Positions 34,396-42,691 of a stretch of DNA of 64,000 bases are shown here, one piece after another. The DNA lies in NCBI RefSeq assembly GCF_050459865.1, contig NZ_JBCMNM010000031.1, positions 21,139 to 85,138 on the forward strand. The letters run 5' to 3'. The notes below the pieces were generated by a model. It did not search any database and was not told the DNA's origin. It was given only the letters and a program-made list of their open reading frames with translations. This DNA comes from Rummeliibacillus pycnus_B (GTDB lineage: Bacteria; Bacillota; Bacilli; Bacillales_A; Planococcaceae). How positions within the stretch are numbered: the first letter of the stretch is position 1; every line of letters begins with the position of its first letter. The translations under genes and the position numbers were made by a program.

Positions 34396-34543
34396 TTGCT
34401 CCTGTATCGCTTCGCTAGCTTCGTCGCAGGAAAAACCTTTGCTCCTGCATCGCTTCGCTAGCTTCGTCGCAGGAAAAACCTTTGCTCCTGTATCGCTTCG
34501 CTAGCTTCGTCGCAGGAAAAACCTTTGCTCCTGCATCGCTTTA
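34396..34543. repeat. 43-bp tandem repeat array (about 3.4 copies)
   Basis: Units begin at 34396, 34439, 34482 and 34525 with exact 43-bp spacing; copies differ only at the C/T of CTG(C/T)ATCGC, and the fourth is truncated. Each unit contains ATCGCTTCGCTAGCTTCGTCGCAGG-type sequence that can form a hairpin through CCTG/CAGG. It lies just behind the chemoreceptor stop codon. The core 20-mer recurs once at 41214-41233. Confidence 0.9.
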
Positions 34544-34579
34544 CAAAAAAGATTTCTAGCCATAAACACTCACCAGTTT

Positions 34580-35872
34580 TTACTTTTCAAATTGCTGGAT
34601 CATTTGGAATAAATCTTCAGATTGTTTCTTTAATATTTGTGAAAGTTGGTCAATTTGCTCAATTGATCTGACTTGTTCGTCGGTTGCGCTTTGAACTTCT
34701 AGTGCGCCTGCAGAAGTTTGTTCTGCTATTGCAGCTACTTCTTGAGATTGATGAGCTGTTTTTTCGATGTTATGCAATTGCTTACCTACAAATTCAGAAA
34801 TTTCAACGATTGAGTCTGCCATGCCACTAACCATAGTAGCCATACCATCTACTGCTGACGTTGTTTCGGAAATTCGAGCTACTTCTCCTTCTGCAAAACC
34901 AACTTGCTCTGTCATTTTGCCAACCACTGTTTGAACATCTAATTGAATGGTTTGAATCAATTGTGTAATACCTTTTACAGCCTCGGCACTTTCGTCTGCT
35001 AGTTTGCGGACCTCTTCAGCTACCACAGCAAAACCCTTTCCGTGTTCCCCAGCTCTAGCTGCCTCTATAGAAGCATTTAGCGCTAGTAAGTTAGTTTGTT
35101 CTGCAATATCTCCGACTAGCTGAATAATTTGTTCTACTTTTAATGCATTTTTTTCAAGCTGATGTATATCTTTCAGAGCTAATTGATTGCCTGATGCAAT
35201 TTTTTCAATCCCTTCAACAAGTTGATTAATTGCATTTGTAGTGTGTTTTAACTCTGACATCATTATTTCTGATTGGTTAGATGATGTGATTGCACGTTGA
35301 TTTACTTCTTCTGCTAATAATCGAACATCTTCTAGTGCTTCTGCCGTTTCTTGAATGGCAATTGCTGAACTTGAAGCGCCCTCAGAAATATTCGATATTG
35401 TTTCAGCGATTGATTCTGTTTGTTTCGATGCTTGTCCTGTTTCTTCGGATAGATTTAGAACGGTATTGTTCGTTGTTTGGAAATTTTGATTAATGCTAGA
35501 AACCATTTGGCGTAGACTTACTAACATTGTTTGGAAAGCTTCTGATAGTGAACGAATTTCATCTGAGCTATTCGGCATTTCTATATCTTTGCCAATTTTC
35601 CCTTCAGCAGCTTCTTTTGCAACATTTTCAAGCTTTTGTAATGGCTTTACCAATAAAGAACTAAAAATACCAGCTAATATACCGGACCATATAATCCCTA
35701 AAACATATGTAATTATTTCGAACACTGTTTTTTTCACATTCGGAAAAAATTGAGGTTGCAAATACTCGATAAAGAAGAAACTTACGCTATATGTAATCAT
35801 CGCTAAAATTGTTACAAATAGAACGAGTTTCTTTTTTAAACCAAAAGAATGTCGCACACTTTTTTTTGCCAT
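34580..35872 (-). CDS. Methyl-accepting chemotaxis protein with minimal periplasmic region
   Basis: 430 residues. Two TM helices (about 14-35 and 46-72) separated by only about 10-15 residues, a HAMP domain (about 72-125), then the coiled-coil signalling domain whose tip reads AARAGEHGKGFAVVAEEVRKLADES. With almost no extracellular domain it cannot bind ligands in the usual way; it may sense membrane state or intracellular signals. Its ATG is 2 nt from the ywlE stop and its SD (GGAGG) lies within ywlE, so the two are cotranscribed and coupled. The B. subtilis ywl region has no chemoreceptor here. Confidence 0.93.
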   Translation of the reverse strand: MAKKSVRHSFGLKKKLVLFVTILAMITYSVSFFFIEYLQPQFFPNVKKTVFEIITYVLGIIWSGILAGIFSSLLVKPLQKLENVAKEAAEGKIGKDIEMPNSSDEIRSLSEAFQTMLVSLRQMVSSINQNFQTTNNTVLNLSEETGQASKQTESIAETISNISEGASSSAIAIQETAEALEDVRLLAEEVNQRAITSSNQSEIMMSELKHTTNAINQLVEGIEKIASGNQLALKDIHQLEKNALKVEQIIQLVGDIAEQTNLLALNASIEAARAGEHGKGFAVVAEEVRKLADESAEAVKGITQLIQTIQLDVQTVVGKMTEQVGFAEGEVARISETTSAVDGMATMVSGMADSIVEISEFVGKQLHNIEKTAHQSQEVAAIAEQTSAGALEVQSATDEQVRSIEQIDQLSQILKKQSEDLFQMIQQFEK

Positions 35873-35874
35873 GG

Positions 35875-36315
35875 TTATTCCTCCAATATTTTCTTTTCAA
35901 GTGCATCCATTAATTTACTAAGTTCTTGGAAAGTGGCCCGATATGTTGACGTATCTCCTCCAAAAGGATCAAATACATCCAAATTATCATTTTCAGATAC
36001 ATATTCTTTAAATGTAAATGTTTTATCTGCTACTTGAGGAAATACTTGTAAAAGTGCTTCTTTGTGTCCATTTGTCATTGTTAATATTAAATTGGCCCAT
36101 TGTAGATCTTCCAATCTAACATTTTGGGCGGTATGATCATAATCAATTTGCTGTTCTTTTAGGACAGACTGTGTATTATGTGACATAGGACTTCCAGGCA
36201 TAGCGTATATCCCTGCAGATTTCACTTCAACTCTTTGTAAATTTCTCGATTTTAAAATGGCCGCTGCCATTGGACTTCTACAAGTATTTCCTGTACATAC
36301 AAAATAAATATTCAT
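35875..36315 (-). CDS. ywlE: Protein-arginine phosphatase YwlE
   Basis: 146 residues, low-molecular-weight phosphatase fold. P-loop CTGNTCRS starts at Cys7, and Thr11 at the place of the usual Ile/Leu is the residue that gives arginine-phosphate selectivity in B. subtilis YwlE. The general acid is in DPFGGDTSTYR. It reverses McsB arginine phosphorylation, a tag for ClpCP degradation and CtsR control. Between mntP and the chemoreceptor gene. Confidence 0.95.
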   Translation of the reverse strand: MNIYFVCTGNTCRSPMAAAILKSRNLQRVEVKSAGIYAMPGSPMSHNTQSVLKEQQIDYDHTAQNVRLEDLQWANLILTMTNGHKEALLQVFPQVADKTFTFKEYVSENDNLDVFDPFGGDTSTYRATFQELSKLMDALEKKILEE

Positions 36316-36368
36316 TATGCACTCTCCCTCTCATTATATATTAAATGCAGTTATAATGTTCTATTTTT

Positions 36369-36866
36369 TTATAAATCAAATGAAAAAATACCCATCAAAA
36401 GTAATGCAATTCCAGCGAATATTTGTAAGTATGCTCCTATCTTTGCTGGGATATTTTTATTTAAAACTAATGCGATATATGAAAATAGAAAAGCAAATAC
36501 ACCCATGCTACAAATTAGTAATGTTTCTTTTAATTGAAGCATACCAAAAGATACACTTACTGAAAAGGTATCTAAACTTGTGGTAATGGCTAATAATATT
36601 ACGGGAACTTGTGCAGGTTTACTACCTTTCGCTGCTAATAAAAGTTGTACGCCAATCATACTTAATAATAAACCTGAAACATTTTGAGCAAGATTTGTTA
36701 TATATGTAATTAACCATTCACCGACGTGGAAGCCAATGAAGGGAAAAATCATATGAAGAGCACCTGTCCATAAAGAAAGCCAAAAGCGATATTTTATTTG
36801 CGGTAATAATAAATATATCGTCAATACGTCCATAGCTGTAATAATAGCCGCAAGAATTTCTGGCAC
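36369..36866 (-). CDS. mntP: Manganese efflux pump MntP
   Basis: 165 residues from GTG 36866 (SD TGGAGG 6 nt upstream). Six predicted TM helices in two repeats, with conserved Asp residues in AMDVLTIY and SLDTFSVSVSFG as seen in MntP/YebN. Exports Mn2+. B. subtilis YwlD holds the same place between ywlC and ywlE. No yybP-ykoY manganese riboswitch was seen upstream. Confidence 0.88.
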   Translation of the reverse strand: MPEILAAIITAMDVLTIYLLLPQIKYRFWLSLWTGALHMIFPFIGFHVGEWLITYITNLAQNVSGLLLSMIGVQLLLAAKGSKPAQVPVILLAITTSLDTFSVSVSFGMLQLKETLLICSMGVFAFLFSYIALVLNKNIPAKIGAYLQIFAGIALLLMGIFSFDL

Positions 36867-37063
36867 ATTTTTCCTCCATCCTTTAGAAATCTCTCTTATC
36901 CTATGTATCAAAGTTCACTAGTTATACCGTAAAAATAACGCAAATAATTTTATTATATTAATATAATACTTTTATGCGTTTTGTTTTCCAACACAGGTAT
37001 TAATCATTTTATATCCCTATTTCCCTCTACTATCATTCCTTACTGATGGTTTTTTCAAAGAAA

Positions 37064-37095
37064 AAGCCCCTTTATGATTTTTCATAAAGAAGCTT
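37064..37095 (-). terminator. Terminator after the Sua5 gene
   Basis: Stem with AAGC/GCTT and CTTTATGA/TCATAAAG separated by a small internal loop; minus strand continues TTTTTCTTTG. Confidence 0.75.
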
Positions 37096-37122
37096 TGAAA
37101 TAAATAATTGTTAGAAATAACT

Positions 37123-38163
37123 TTATTGATTTTGATAATCTTTTGAATACCATTTGCCACCTGCTGATTTTTCGAGTCGATTCATAATAGCCGAACCGAC
37201 ACCCTCTGTTGAAGTAACGGTTGCTAATACGATATCTGCAGCTGTTAAATCACATTCGCGTAATGCATGGAAAAGGTTAGCGGCCATATCTTCTTTGGTA
37301 TCACCAAATGTGAAAAACCAATCTGGAGACAGTTTTCTAAAACTTTGAGGTGCAAGTAATGCTACTTTATGGCCTTGATGTTGCAATTCTCCAATGGCTT
37401 GTTCAACCTGTTGTTCATCTTTTTCTATTAAATATACCGGCGCATTTGGTGCATAATGAGTATATTTCATACCTGGGGCGCGTGGTGCACCTGCTTTTTG
37501 TTCGATATGAGTTGGTTGCTTAACCGTACCGATTACACGTTCAAACATTTCCTTTGTTATAGCACCTGGACGTAAAATGACAGGCGTTTCTAGTGTAAGA
37601 TCTATGACAGTTGATTCTACGCCAATTCCAGTAGCTCCTCCATCTAAAATCAGTGGAATTTTACCTGATAAATCCTGTTCCACATGAGTACCTTCAGTTG
37701 GACTAGGTTTTCCGCTTCGGTTTGCACTTGGAGCTGCGACCGGTTTCCCTAATTTCTGTAATAGTTTTAATGCGACCGGATGATCGGGCATGCGAATACC
37801 AACTGTATCAAGACCTGCTGTTACGCTTGTAGCAAGTACATTTGGTTTAACTTTAAATATCATCGTTAAAGGGCCTGGCCAAAACGCATCCATACATTTT
37901 CTTGCTTTATCTGAAATATCATCTACATAATTTTCAAGTTCATCGAAAGTACCAATATGGACAATAAGCGGATTATCGGATGGTCTTCCTTTTGCTGCAT
38001 AGATTTTTTTGATTGCTGCTTCATTTGTAGCTATGGCACCCAAGCCATAAACTGTTTCAGTGGGAAAAGCGACTAGTTCTCCATGATTTAACAAATCCAC
38101 AGCTTGTGAATAACTTTTTTCGGAATCCACATTGTTATCCACAATGAGACGTTGTGTTTCCAT
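37123..38163 (-). CDS. ywlC: L-threonylcarbamoyladenylate synthase (Sua5/YwlC)
   Basis: 346 residues, the two-domain Sua5 form. Makes threonylcarbamoyl-AMP from Thr, bicarbonate and ATP for t6A37 of tRNAs. N-terminal YrdC domain with FPTETVYGLGA, AKGRPSDNPLIVHI and AAPSANRSGKPSPT; linker with APRAPGMKYTHYAP; C-terminal Sua5 domain from about 235. Follows spoIIR in the prfA-prmC-spoIIR-ywlC run. Confidence 0.96.
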   Translation of the reverse strand: METQRLIVDNNVDSEKSYSQAVDLLNHGELVAFPTETVYGLGAIATNEAAIKKIYAAKGRPSDNPLIVHIGTFDELENYVDDISDKARKCMDAFWPGPLTMIFKVKPNVLATSVTAGLDTVGIRMPDHPVALKLLQKLGKPVAAPSANRSGKPSPTEGTHVEQDLSGKIPLILDGGATGIGVESTVIDLTLETPVILRPGAITKEMFERVIGTVKQPTHIEQKAGAPRAPGMKYTHYAPNAPVYLIEKDEQQVEQAIGELQHQGHKVALLAPQSFRKLSPDWFFTFGDTKEDMAANLFHALRECDLTAADIVLATVTSTEGVGSAIMNRLEKSAGGKWYSKDYQNQ

Positions 38164-38264
38164 GTCATTTCCTCCCTTTAAATAAGAGTTTTCAGAAAGT
38201 TATGCACAATTTGTTGATAACTTTGTAAAAATTGTGGACAATTTACCAAATATTGTGGGTAACT

Positions 38265-38873
38265 CTAATCATTAAAAAGGCTCTTAAACCATTCAATAAT
38301 AAAAAATTTAGGTTTTTCTTCTTCTTCTTTTTCTTCCTTTGGTTCTTCATCACGATAGCAAACTTTTGGAAATAATCCGCACCACCAATTATCGCCCTTG
38401 CCAGCTCCAATAGTCACAACAATTGCTTGATATTTATCTTGTGCATACATCTTGTAACCATTACGTTTTGGTGGAAATAATGCATTCGTCGTTGTGATTT
38501 TAATTTGTTCATTTTTCATTTCTGTGGATAACTTATTTTTTAGTTGATTTTCAATTGTTGATAAATTTAGTTCTGTGGATGGATTTTGCATTGCTTTATC
38601 AAGAATTGGTTTAATCTCTTCCACAAGTCGATGTTTATATTGCTGATCTACAGCAGAATTGCTATTGGCAATGATACGAAATCTCGGTTGCTCTAATTCC
38701 ATACTATATTGCTGTGTTAAAAACCCTTGTATAATTAGAAGCACTAATTGTATAAGTAGTAGCGACGTTATAAATTGTAAAAGTATATTTACTTGTGATT
38801 GTTTTGTTGGTTGTTTAATAGTGTAGTATGACAATTCTTGTGGTTGTTTTATATTATAGTAATCTTCTATCAT
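38265..38873 (-). CDS. spoIIR: Stage II sporulation protein R
   Basis: 202 residues from ATG 38873 (SD GGAGGGG). Membrane segment about 38-58, then the SpoIIR domain with RFRIIANSNSAVDQQYKHRLV and the conserved GAGKGDNWWCGLFPKVCY. Forespore protein that triggers SpoIIGA to process pro-sigma-E in the mother cell. The C-terminus has an unusual Glu/Lys-rich run (EEPKEEKEEEEKPK) before a final hydrophobic helix. Confidence 0.93.
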   Translation of the reverse strand: MIEDYYNIKQPQELSYYTIKQPTKQSQVNILLQFITSLLLIQLVLLIIQGFLTQQYSMELEQPRFRIIANSNSAVDQQYKHRLVEEIKPILDKAMQNPSTELNLSTIENQLKNKLSTEMKNEQIKITTTNALFPPKRNGYKMYAQDKYQAIVVTIGAGKGDNWWCGLFPKVCYRDEEPKEEKEEEEKPKFFIIEWFKSLFND

Positions 38874-38918
38874 CTTAAATCCCCTCCATGAAACTATCAT
38901 GGCCAAAGAGATTACTAT

Positions 38919-39785
38919 TTATACACCTAATTCACAAAAAACCATACGATTTTTTCCATTCATATCTTTTAATATATCGATTTTAGCTTGTGGAAAACTT
39001 TCTTTAAACAGCGCAGCTACCGCATTTCCCTGTGCATAACCTATTTCTACACCAATAAAACTAGGTTTCGTCATCAAATTTGGTAGATTCTTTGCTAGTT
39101 TTTTATAAAGTGCTAGTCCATCCTCATCTGCAAAAAGTGCTGTGTGAGGTTCATGCTCAAGCACTACTTCTGACATCTCTTTTGCTTCATCATATGCAAT
39201 ATATGGAGGATTTGAAAGTACGACTTGCCATTTCTGACATTCAATCGGAGCTGTTAAATCTCCCTCTTCAAAATGAATATCTGCCTCTAACATCTCTGCA
39301 TTTTTCTTCGCTACCTTTAAAGCATCCGGTGAAATATCGGTTGCTGTTACATGTAAAGATGGTATTTCCTTTTTCAACGTAATCGCAATCGCTCCACTAC
39401 CTGTTCCAATATCCGCTAATTGAATATTCGGCTTGTCGCCAAAAATACGCTTAATTCGCTCAGTAGCTTCGACGATTAGCTCCTCTGTTTCAGGTCTAGG
39501 GATCAGAACAGACTCATTTACCATAAAGGTACGACCATAAAACTCTTCCACACCAATAATATATTGAATTGGCATCCCTTTCACATGAGATTCAACCATT
39601 TGCCAAAAGGCTTCGCAATCACCTTCAGAAATTTTATCCCGCATACTTGTTAATAATTCGGTGTACGATTTTTTTAATACATGTTGTAAAAGTAATCTTG
39701 CTGCTATTTCTTCTCGACCATTGTCCAGTAAAAAAGAAGAAGCCCCATTCAGGGCCTCATAAACAAAATTAAAGTGCTGTGTCAT
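38919..39785 (-). CDS. prmC: Peptide chain release factor N5-glutamine methyltransferase PrmC
   Basis: 288 residues. Methylates the GGQ glutamine of RF1/RF2. SAM-binding ADIGTGSGAIAI and the substrate motif SNPPYIAY are intact. Starts inside the 3' end of prfA (17-bp overlap, 39769-39785), so the enzyme is coupled to its substrate. Confidence 0.96.
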   Translation of the reverse strand: MTQHFNFVYEALNGASSFLLDNGREEIAARLLLQHVLKKSYTELLTSMRDKISEGDCEAFWQMVESHVKGMPIQYIIGVEEFYGRTFMVNESVLIPRPETEELIVEATERIKRIFGDKPNIQLADIGTGSGAIAITLKKEIPSLHVTATDISPDALKVAKKNAEMLEADIHFEEGDLTAPIECQKWQVVLSNPPYIAYDEAKEMSEVVLEHEPHTALFADEDGLALYKKLAKNLPNLMTKPSFIGVEIGYAQGNAVAALFKESFPQAKIDILKDMNGKNRMVFCELGV

Positions 39786-40848
39786 TTAGTGCATCCAATT
39801 TTTTGGCTTGTTCTTCTAATATCAACGCATCGATAAGATCATCTAATTTACCTTCAATGATTTGGTCGAGTTTTTGAATGGTTAAGCCAATGCGGTGATC
39901 TGTCACACGGTTTTGCGGATAGTTGTAAGTACGAATACGTTCAGAACGATCTCCTGTTCCAACAGCTGATTTACGTTCTGCATCGATTTCACTTTGTGCA
40001 TCTTGTTGTAATTTATCGTAAACACGTGCACGAAGAACTTTCATCGCTTTTTCACGGTTTTTCAATTGAGAACGTTCATCTTGCATGGCAACAACGATTC
40101 CTGTTGGAATATGTGTCATACGAACTGCAGATGCTGTTTTGTTGACGTGCTGACCACCAGCACCTGATGCGTGATAAATATCTACGCGGATATCTTTGTC
40201 TTGAAGGTCTAATTCTACTTCTTCAGCTTCTGGCATTACAACAACAGTAGATGTTGAAGTATGCACACGACCTTGTGATTCAGTTTCTGGTACACGTTGT
40301 ACACGGTGTGCGCCACTTTCGTATTTGAATTTTGAATAAGCACCTTGTCCGTTAATCAAAAAGACGATTTCTTTATATCCACCAAGTTCTGTTGGGTTTG
40401 CGTTCATGATATCGATCTTCCAGCCTTGTGTTTCAGCATATTTGCTATACATACGGAATAGTGAGTTTGCGAATAATGCAGCTTCATCACCGCCAGCAGC
40501 GCCGCGGATTTCCATAATAACGTTTTTGCTATCATTCGGATCTTTTGGAATTAATAAAATGCGAAGGCGTTCTTCATAATTTACGATTTGTTTTTCTAAA
40601 CCGTTAACTTCTTCCTTCACCATTTCTTTCATTTCTGCATCTAATTTATCTTCTAACATTTCTTTTGCATCTACTAATTGTTCTTTTGCAGATTTATATT
40701 CACGATAAACTTCTACAGTTTCTTGAATATCAGATTGTTCCTTTGAATACTTTGCTAATTTTTTGGAGTCAGATACAACATCCGGATCGCTTAGAAGTTC
40801 GTTTAGTTTTTCATATCGATCTTCAACAGCTTGTAGGCGATCAAACAT
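39769..40848 (-). CDS. prfA: Peptide chain release factor 1
   Basis: 359 residues. Decodes UAA/UAG. The peptidyl-tRNA hydrolysis loop SGAGGQHVNKT and the anticodon-like tripeptide region GAHRVQRVPETESQGR are present. First gene of the run toward ywlC. Confidence 0.98.
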   Translation of the reverse strand: MFDRLQAVEDRYEKLNELLSDPDVVSDSKKLAKYSKEQSDIQETVEVYREYKSAKEQLVDAKEMLEDKLDAEMKEMVKEEVNGLEKQIVNYEERLRILLIPKDPNDSKNVIMEIRGAAGGDEAALFANSLFRMYSKYAETQGWKIDIMNANPTELGGYKEIVFLINGQGAYSKFKYESGAHRVQRVPETESQGRVHTSTSTVVVMPEAEEVELDLQDKDIRVDIYHASGAGGQHVNKTASAVRMTHIPTGIVVAMQDERSQLKNREKAMKVLRARVYDKLQQDAQSEIDAERKSAVGTGDRSERIRTYNYPQNRVTDHRIGLTIQKLDQIIEGKLDDLIDALILEEQAKKLDALNDTAL

Positions 40849-41290
40849 TATTTTTCACCTGTACCTTTCTATAATCAATTTATTAATTTGTATTTCTTAT
40901 ATGTGCTGATGTGCGCTAATACACACGTTCTTATTTATTTCTATCCAGCAATGGTGACAGACCTCAATTCATTTTCATAACTAGTTTGAAATCTAGTAAG
41001 TAGTGTTCGTTTATGGCCTGTAAATAGCATGTCTGGTCTGGATTAACCGCTTTCGCTTTTATATGCTCCTTAAATAGTATAATGAAAAAAAGTTGCTATC
41101 GCTACTCTTTTAGAAAATCAAGACTGTTATTTTGTGTTTTTCTTGATATTTTGAGTCTTTTTATGAATAGCGCAAGAAGATACATATCTAATGAACCCGT
41201 TTCGGTGCCTTCTTGCATCGCTTCGCTAGCTTCTTATCACAAATTGTATAGAAACCTCAATAACATCACTTTATTTGCTCTATCAGAACA
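40849..41290. other. Intergenic region between tdk and prfA
   Basis: No gene supported. Contains a short inverted repeat ACTAG/CTAGT near 40980-41000 and, at 41197-41233, fragments related to the 43-bp array and to the mbl-flhO block. Confidence 0.5.
41197..41233. repeat. Fragment related to the 43-bp array and to the mbl-flhO block
   Basis: 41214-41233 is a 20-bp match to the core of the array at 34396-34543; 41197-41210 (CCGTTTCGGTGCCT) differs by one base from the 14-mer at 16201-16214. Confidence 0.55.
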
Positions 41291-41325
41291 TAAAAGAGGG
41301 GTAGCCATTTGCCACTCCTCTTTCT
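41291..41325 (-). terminator. Probable terminator after tdk
   Basis: AAAGAGG/CCTCTTT arms with an imperfect upper stem around AAAT, followed on the minus strand by TTATGTTCTG. U-run short. Confidence 0.5.
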
Positions 41326-41330
41326 TTGCT

Positions 41331-41927
41331 TTATTTAACCATATTAGTTTGACCTGTTGGCACTACATGGTGATGGCGGCAACGAGGTTCATAGGCTTCT
41401 GCAGCCCCAACTAAAATTATAGGATCATCTGCTTTTGCAGGTTTTCCATTAATAAGTCTTTGGGTTCTGCTTGCTGGTGAGCCACACACACTACAAACAG
41501 CTTGCAGTTTTGTTACTTGCTCAGCAATTGCCATTAATTCTGGCATCGGCCCAAATGGAACACCTTTAAAATCTTGGTCAAGTCCAGCTAGTACTACACG
41601 ATAGCCGTGATTTGCCAGTTCTTGGACAGTTCCAATAATATCTTCTCCAAAAAATTGGGCTTCATCAATTGCAACTAGATCAAAGTCATCTGTGAGATAA
41701 TTCCACATTTCACTTGACTGTTCAATTGGATGAGCAATTACTGTTGCGCCGTTGTGGCTAACAACAGCTTCTTCGCTATATCGATTATCAATTTTAGGCT
41801 TAAAAACGGCAATTTTTTGTTTTGCAAATTGTGCTCTACGCACACGTCGAATCAATTCTTCTGATTTTCCGGAAAACATGCTACCGCAGATTACTTCAAT
41901 CCAGCCATTTTGAGTCGTAACGTACAT
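41331..41927 (-). CDS. tdk: Thymidine kinase
   Basis: 198 residues, type II TK. ATP-binding GSMFSGKSEEL, catalytic AIDEAQFF, and zinc ligands including CSVCGSPASRTQ. Salvages thymidine. Position between prfA and rpmE follows B. subtilis. Confidence 0.97.
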   Translation of the reverse strand: MYVTTQNGWIEVICGSMFSGKSEELIRRVRRAQFAKQKIAVFKPKIDNRYSEEAVVSHNGATVIAHPIEQSSEMWNYLTDDFDLVAIDEAQFFGEDIIGTVQELANHGYRVVLAGLDQDFKGVPFGPMPELMAIAEQVTKLQAVCSVCGSPASRTQRLINGKPAKADDPIILVGAAEAYEPRCRHHHVVPTGQTNMVK

Positions 41928-42216
41928 TGACTAGACTCCTTTCGAAACGTATATCCTTCATCATACCGAAAAAATAACATGATTACTGCTCTTTATTTTC
42001 GGTAAATAATATGTTATATGAAACGTAATTTAATTTGTTCTATAGTATTTTTAGGAAGGGTATCAATTAATATATAAACTCATCGTAACCGTGTCCTACC
42101 CCGCCACTTTTCTACTGTATTTCTCTATAATGCAAAACATCTTAACAAATAGTATAGAACCATTTTATATAAAACAACGAGCTTTATACTACACGAAAAT
42201 ACGTTTTGTCGCAAGA
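41928..42216. other. Spacer between rpmE and tdk
   Basis: About 290 bp, AT-rich, no gene or clear structure seen other than the rpmE terminator at its end. Confidence 0.5.
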
Positions 42217-42256
42217 AAAATACCTGCCTTGCAATGACATGCTAGGCAGGTATTTT
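42217..42256 (-). terminator. Terminator after rpmE
   Basis: AAAATACCTGCCT/AGGCAGGTATTTT 13-bp arms with a partly paired 14-nt loop; minus strand continues TTCTTGCG. 16 bp past the rpmE stop. Confidence 0.85.
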
Positions 42257-42271
42257 AGTGTTCTAGGGTAA

Positions 42272-42472
42272 TTATTTAATACCGTATTTTTTGTTGAAAC
42301 GATCCACACGTCCGTCAGCAGACGCGAATTTTTGACGGCCAGTATAGAATGGGTGGCAATCGCTGCAAAATTCAACAACGATGTCTTCTTTTACTGAACC
42401 TGTTTTGAAAGAATTACCACAAGAGCAAGTTACTGTAGCTTCTTTATAGTCTGGGTGAATTCCTAATTTCAT
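42272..42472 (-). CDS. rpmE: Ribosomal protein bL31 (zinc-binding type)
   Basis: 66 residues. Has all four Cys ligands (CSC and CSDC), so it is the C+ form used when zinc is plentiful. Typical start MKLGIHPDYK. Own promoter and a structured leader precede it, terminator follows. Confidence 0.98.
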   Translation of the reverse strand: MKLGIHPDYKEATVTCSCGNSFKTGSVKEDIVVEFCSDCHPFYTGRQKFASADGRVDRFNKKYGIK

Positions 42473-42587
42473 GTTTGGTATCTCCTCTCGCCCTGAACCA
42501 TCCGGAACAGAGTATTATCGAACTGTTGCCTTACACGACCCAAATAAGTTTGTCGTATATGCAACGCGTATGAAATGCATTATCCAC
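42473..42587 (-). promoter_or_regulatory. Structured leader of rpmE, candidate bL31 autoregulatory RNA
   Basis: A hairpin at 42525-42565 (outer GTTGC/GCAAC, inner TACGAC/GTCGTGTA) is followed by a second small hairpin directly before the SD. bL31 genes of several phyla, Firmicutes included, are known to carry leader RNAs bound by the protein; whether this is the described Firmicutes motif needs a covariance-model search. Confidence 0.5.
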
Positions 42588-42616
42588 AGTATAACAAGAT
42601 TCATTATTAGGTGCAA
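42588..42616 (-). promoter_or_regulatory. rpmE: Sigma-A promoter of rpmE
   Basis: Minus strand TTGCAC (42611-42616), 17-bp spacer, TATACT (42588-42593) with TG one base upstream (extended -10). Confidence 0.8.
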
Positions 42617-42691
42617 CTACTAATTATTAAAATTTTGTTATGATAAATAAATATAAATGCATTAATATATAATGTACTTTGCGATTTTTAA

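Larger units (their letters stand above)
33865..34579. other. Intergenic region with repeats between the chemoreceptor gene and rpiB
   Basis: No supported gene. An 88-codon plus frame (34078-34344) lacks an SD and ends inside an inverted repeat (34325-34364). The 43-bp tandem array occupies 34396-34543. Confidence 0.55.

Noticed and set aside
34396..34543. CRISPR-like array
   Set aside because: Repeats are directly adjacent with no variable spacers, and no cas genes lie in the window; it is a simple tandem repeat.
36867..37063. yybP-ykoY manganese riboswitch upstream of mntP
   Set aside because: The gap is short and AT-rich and lacks the conserved internal-loop sequences of that class.
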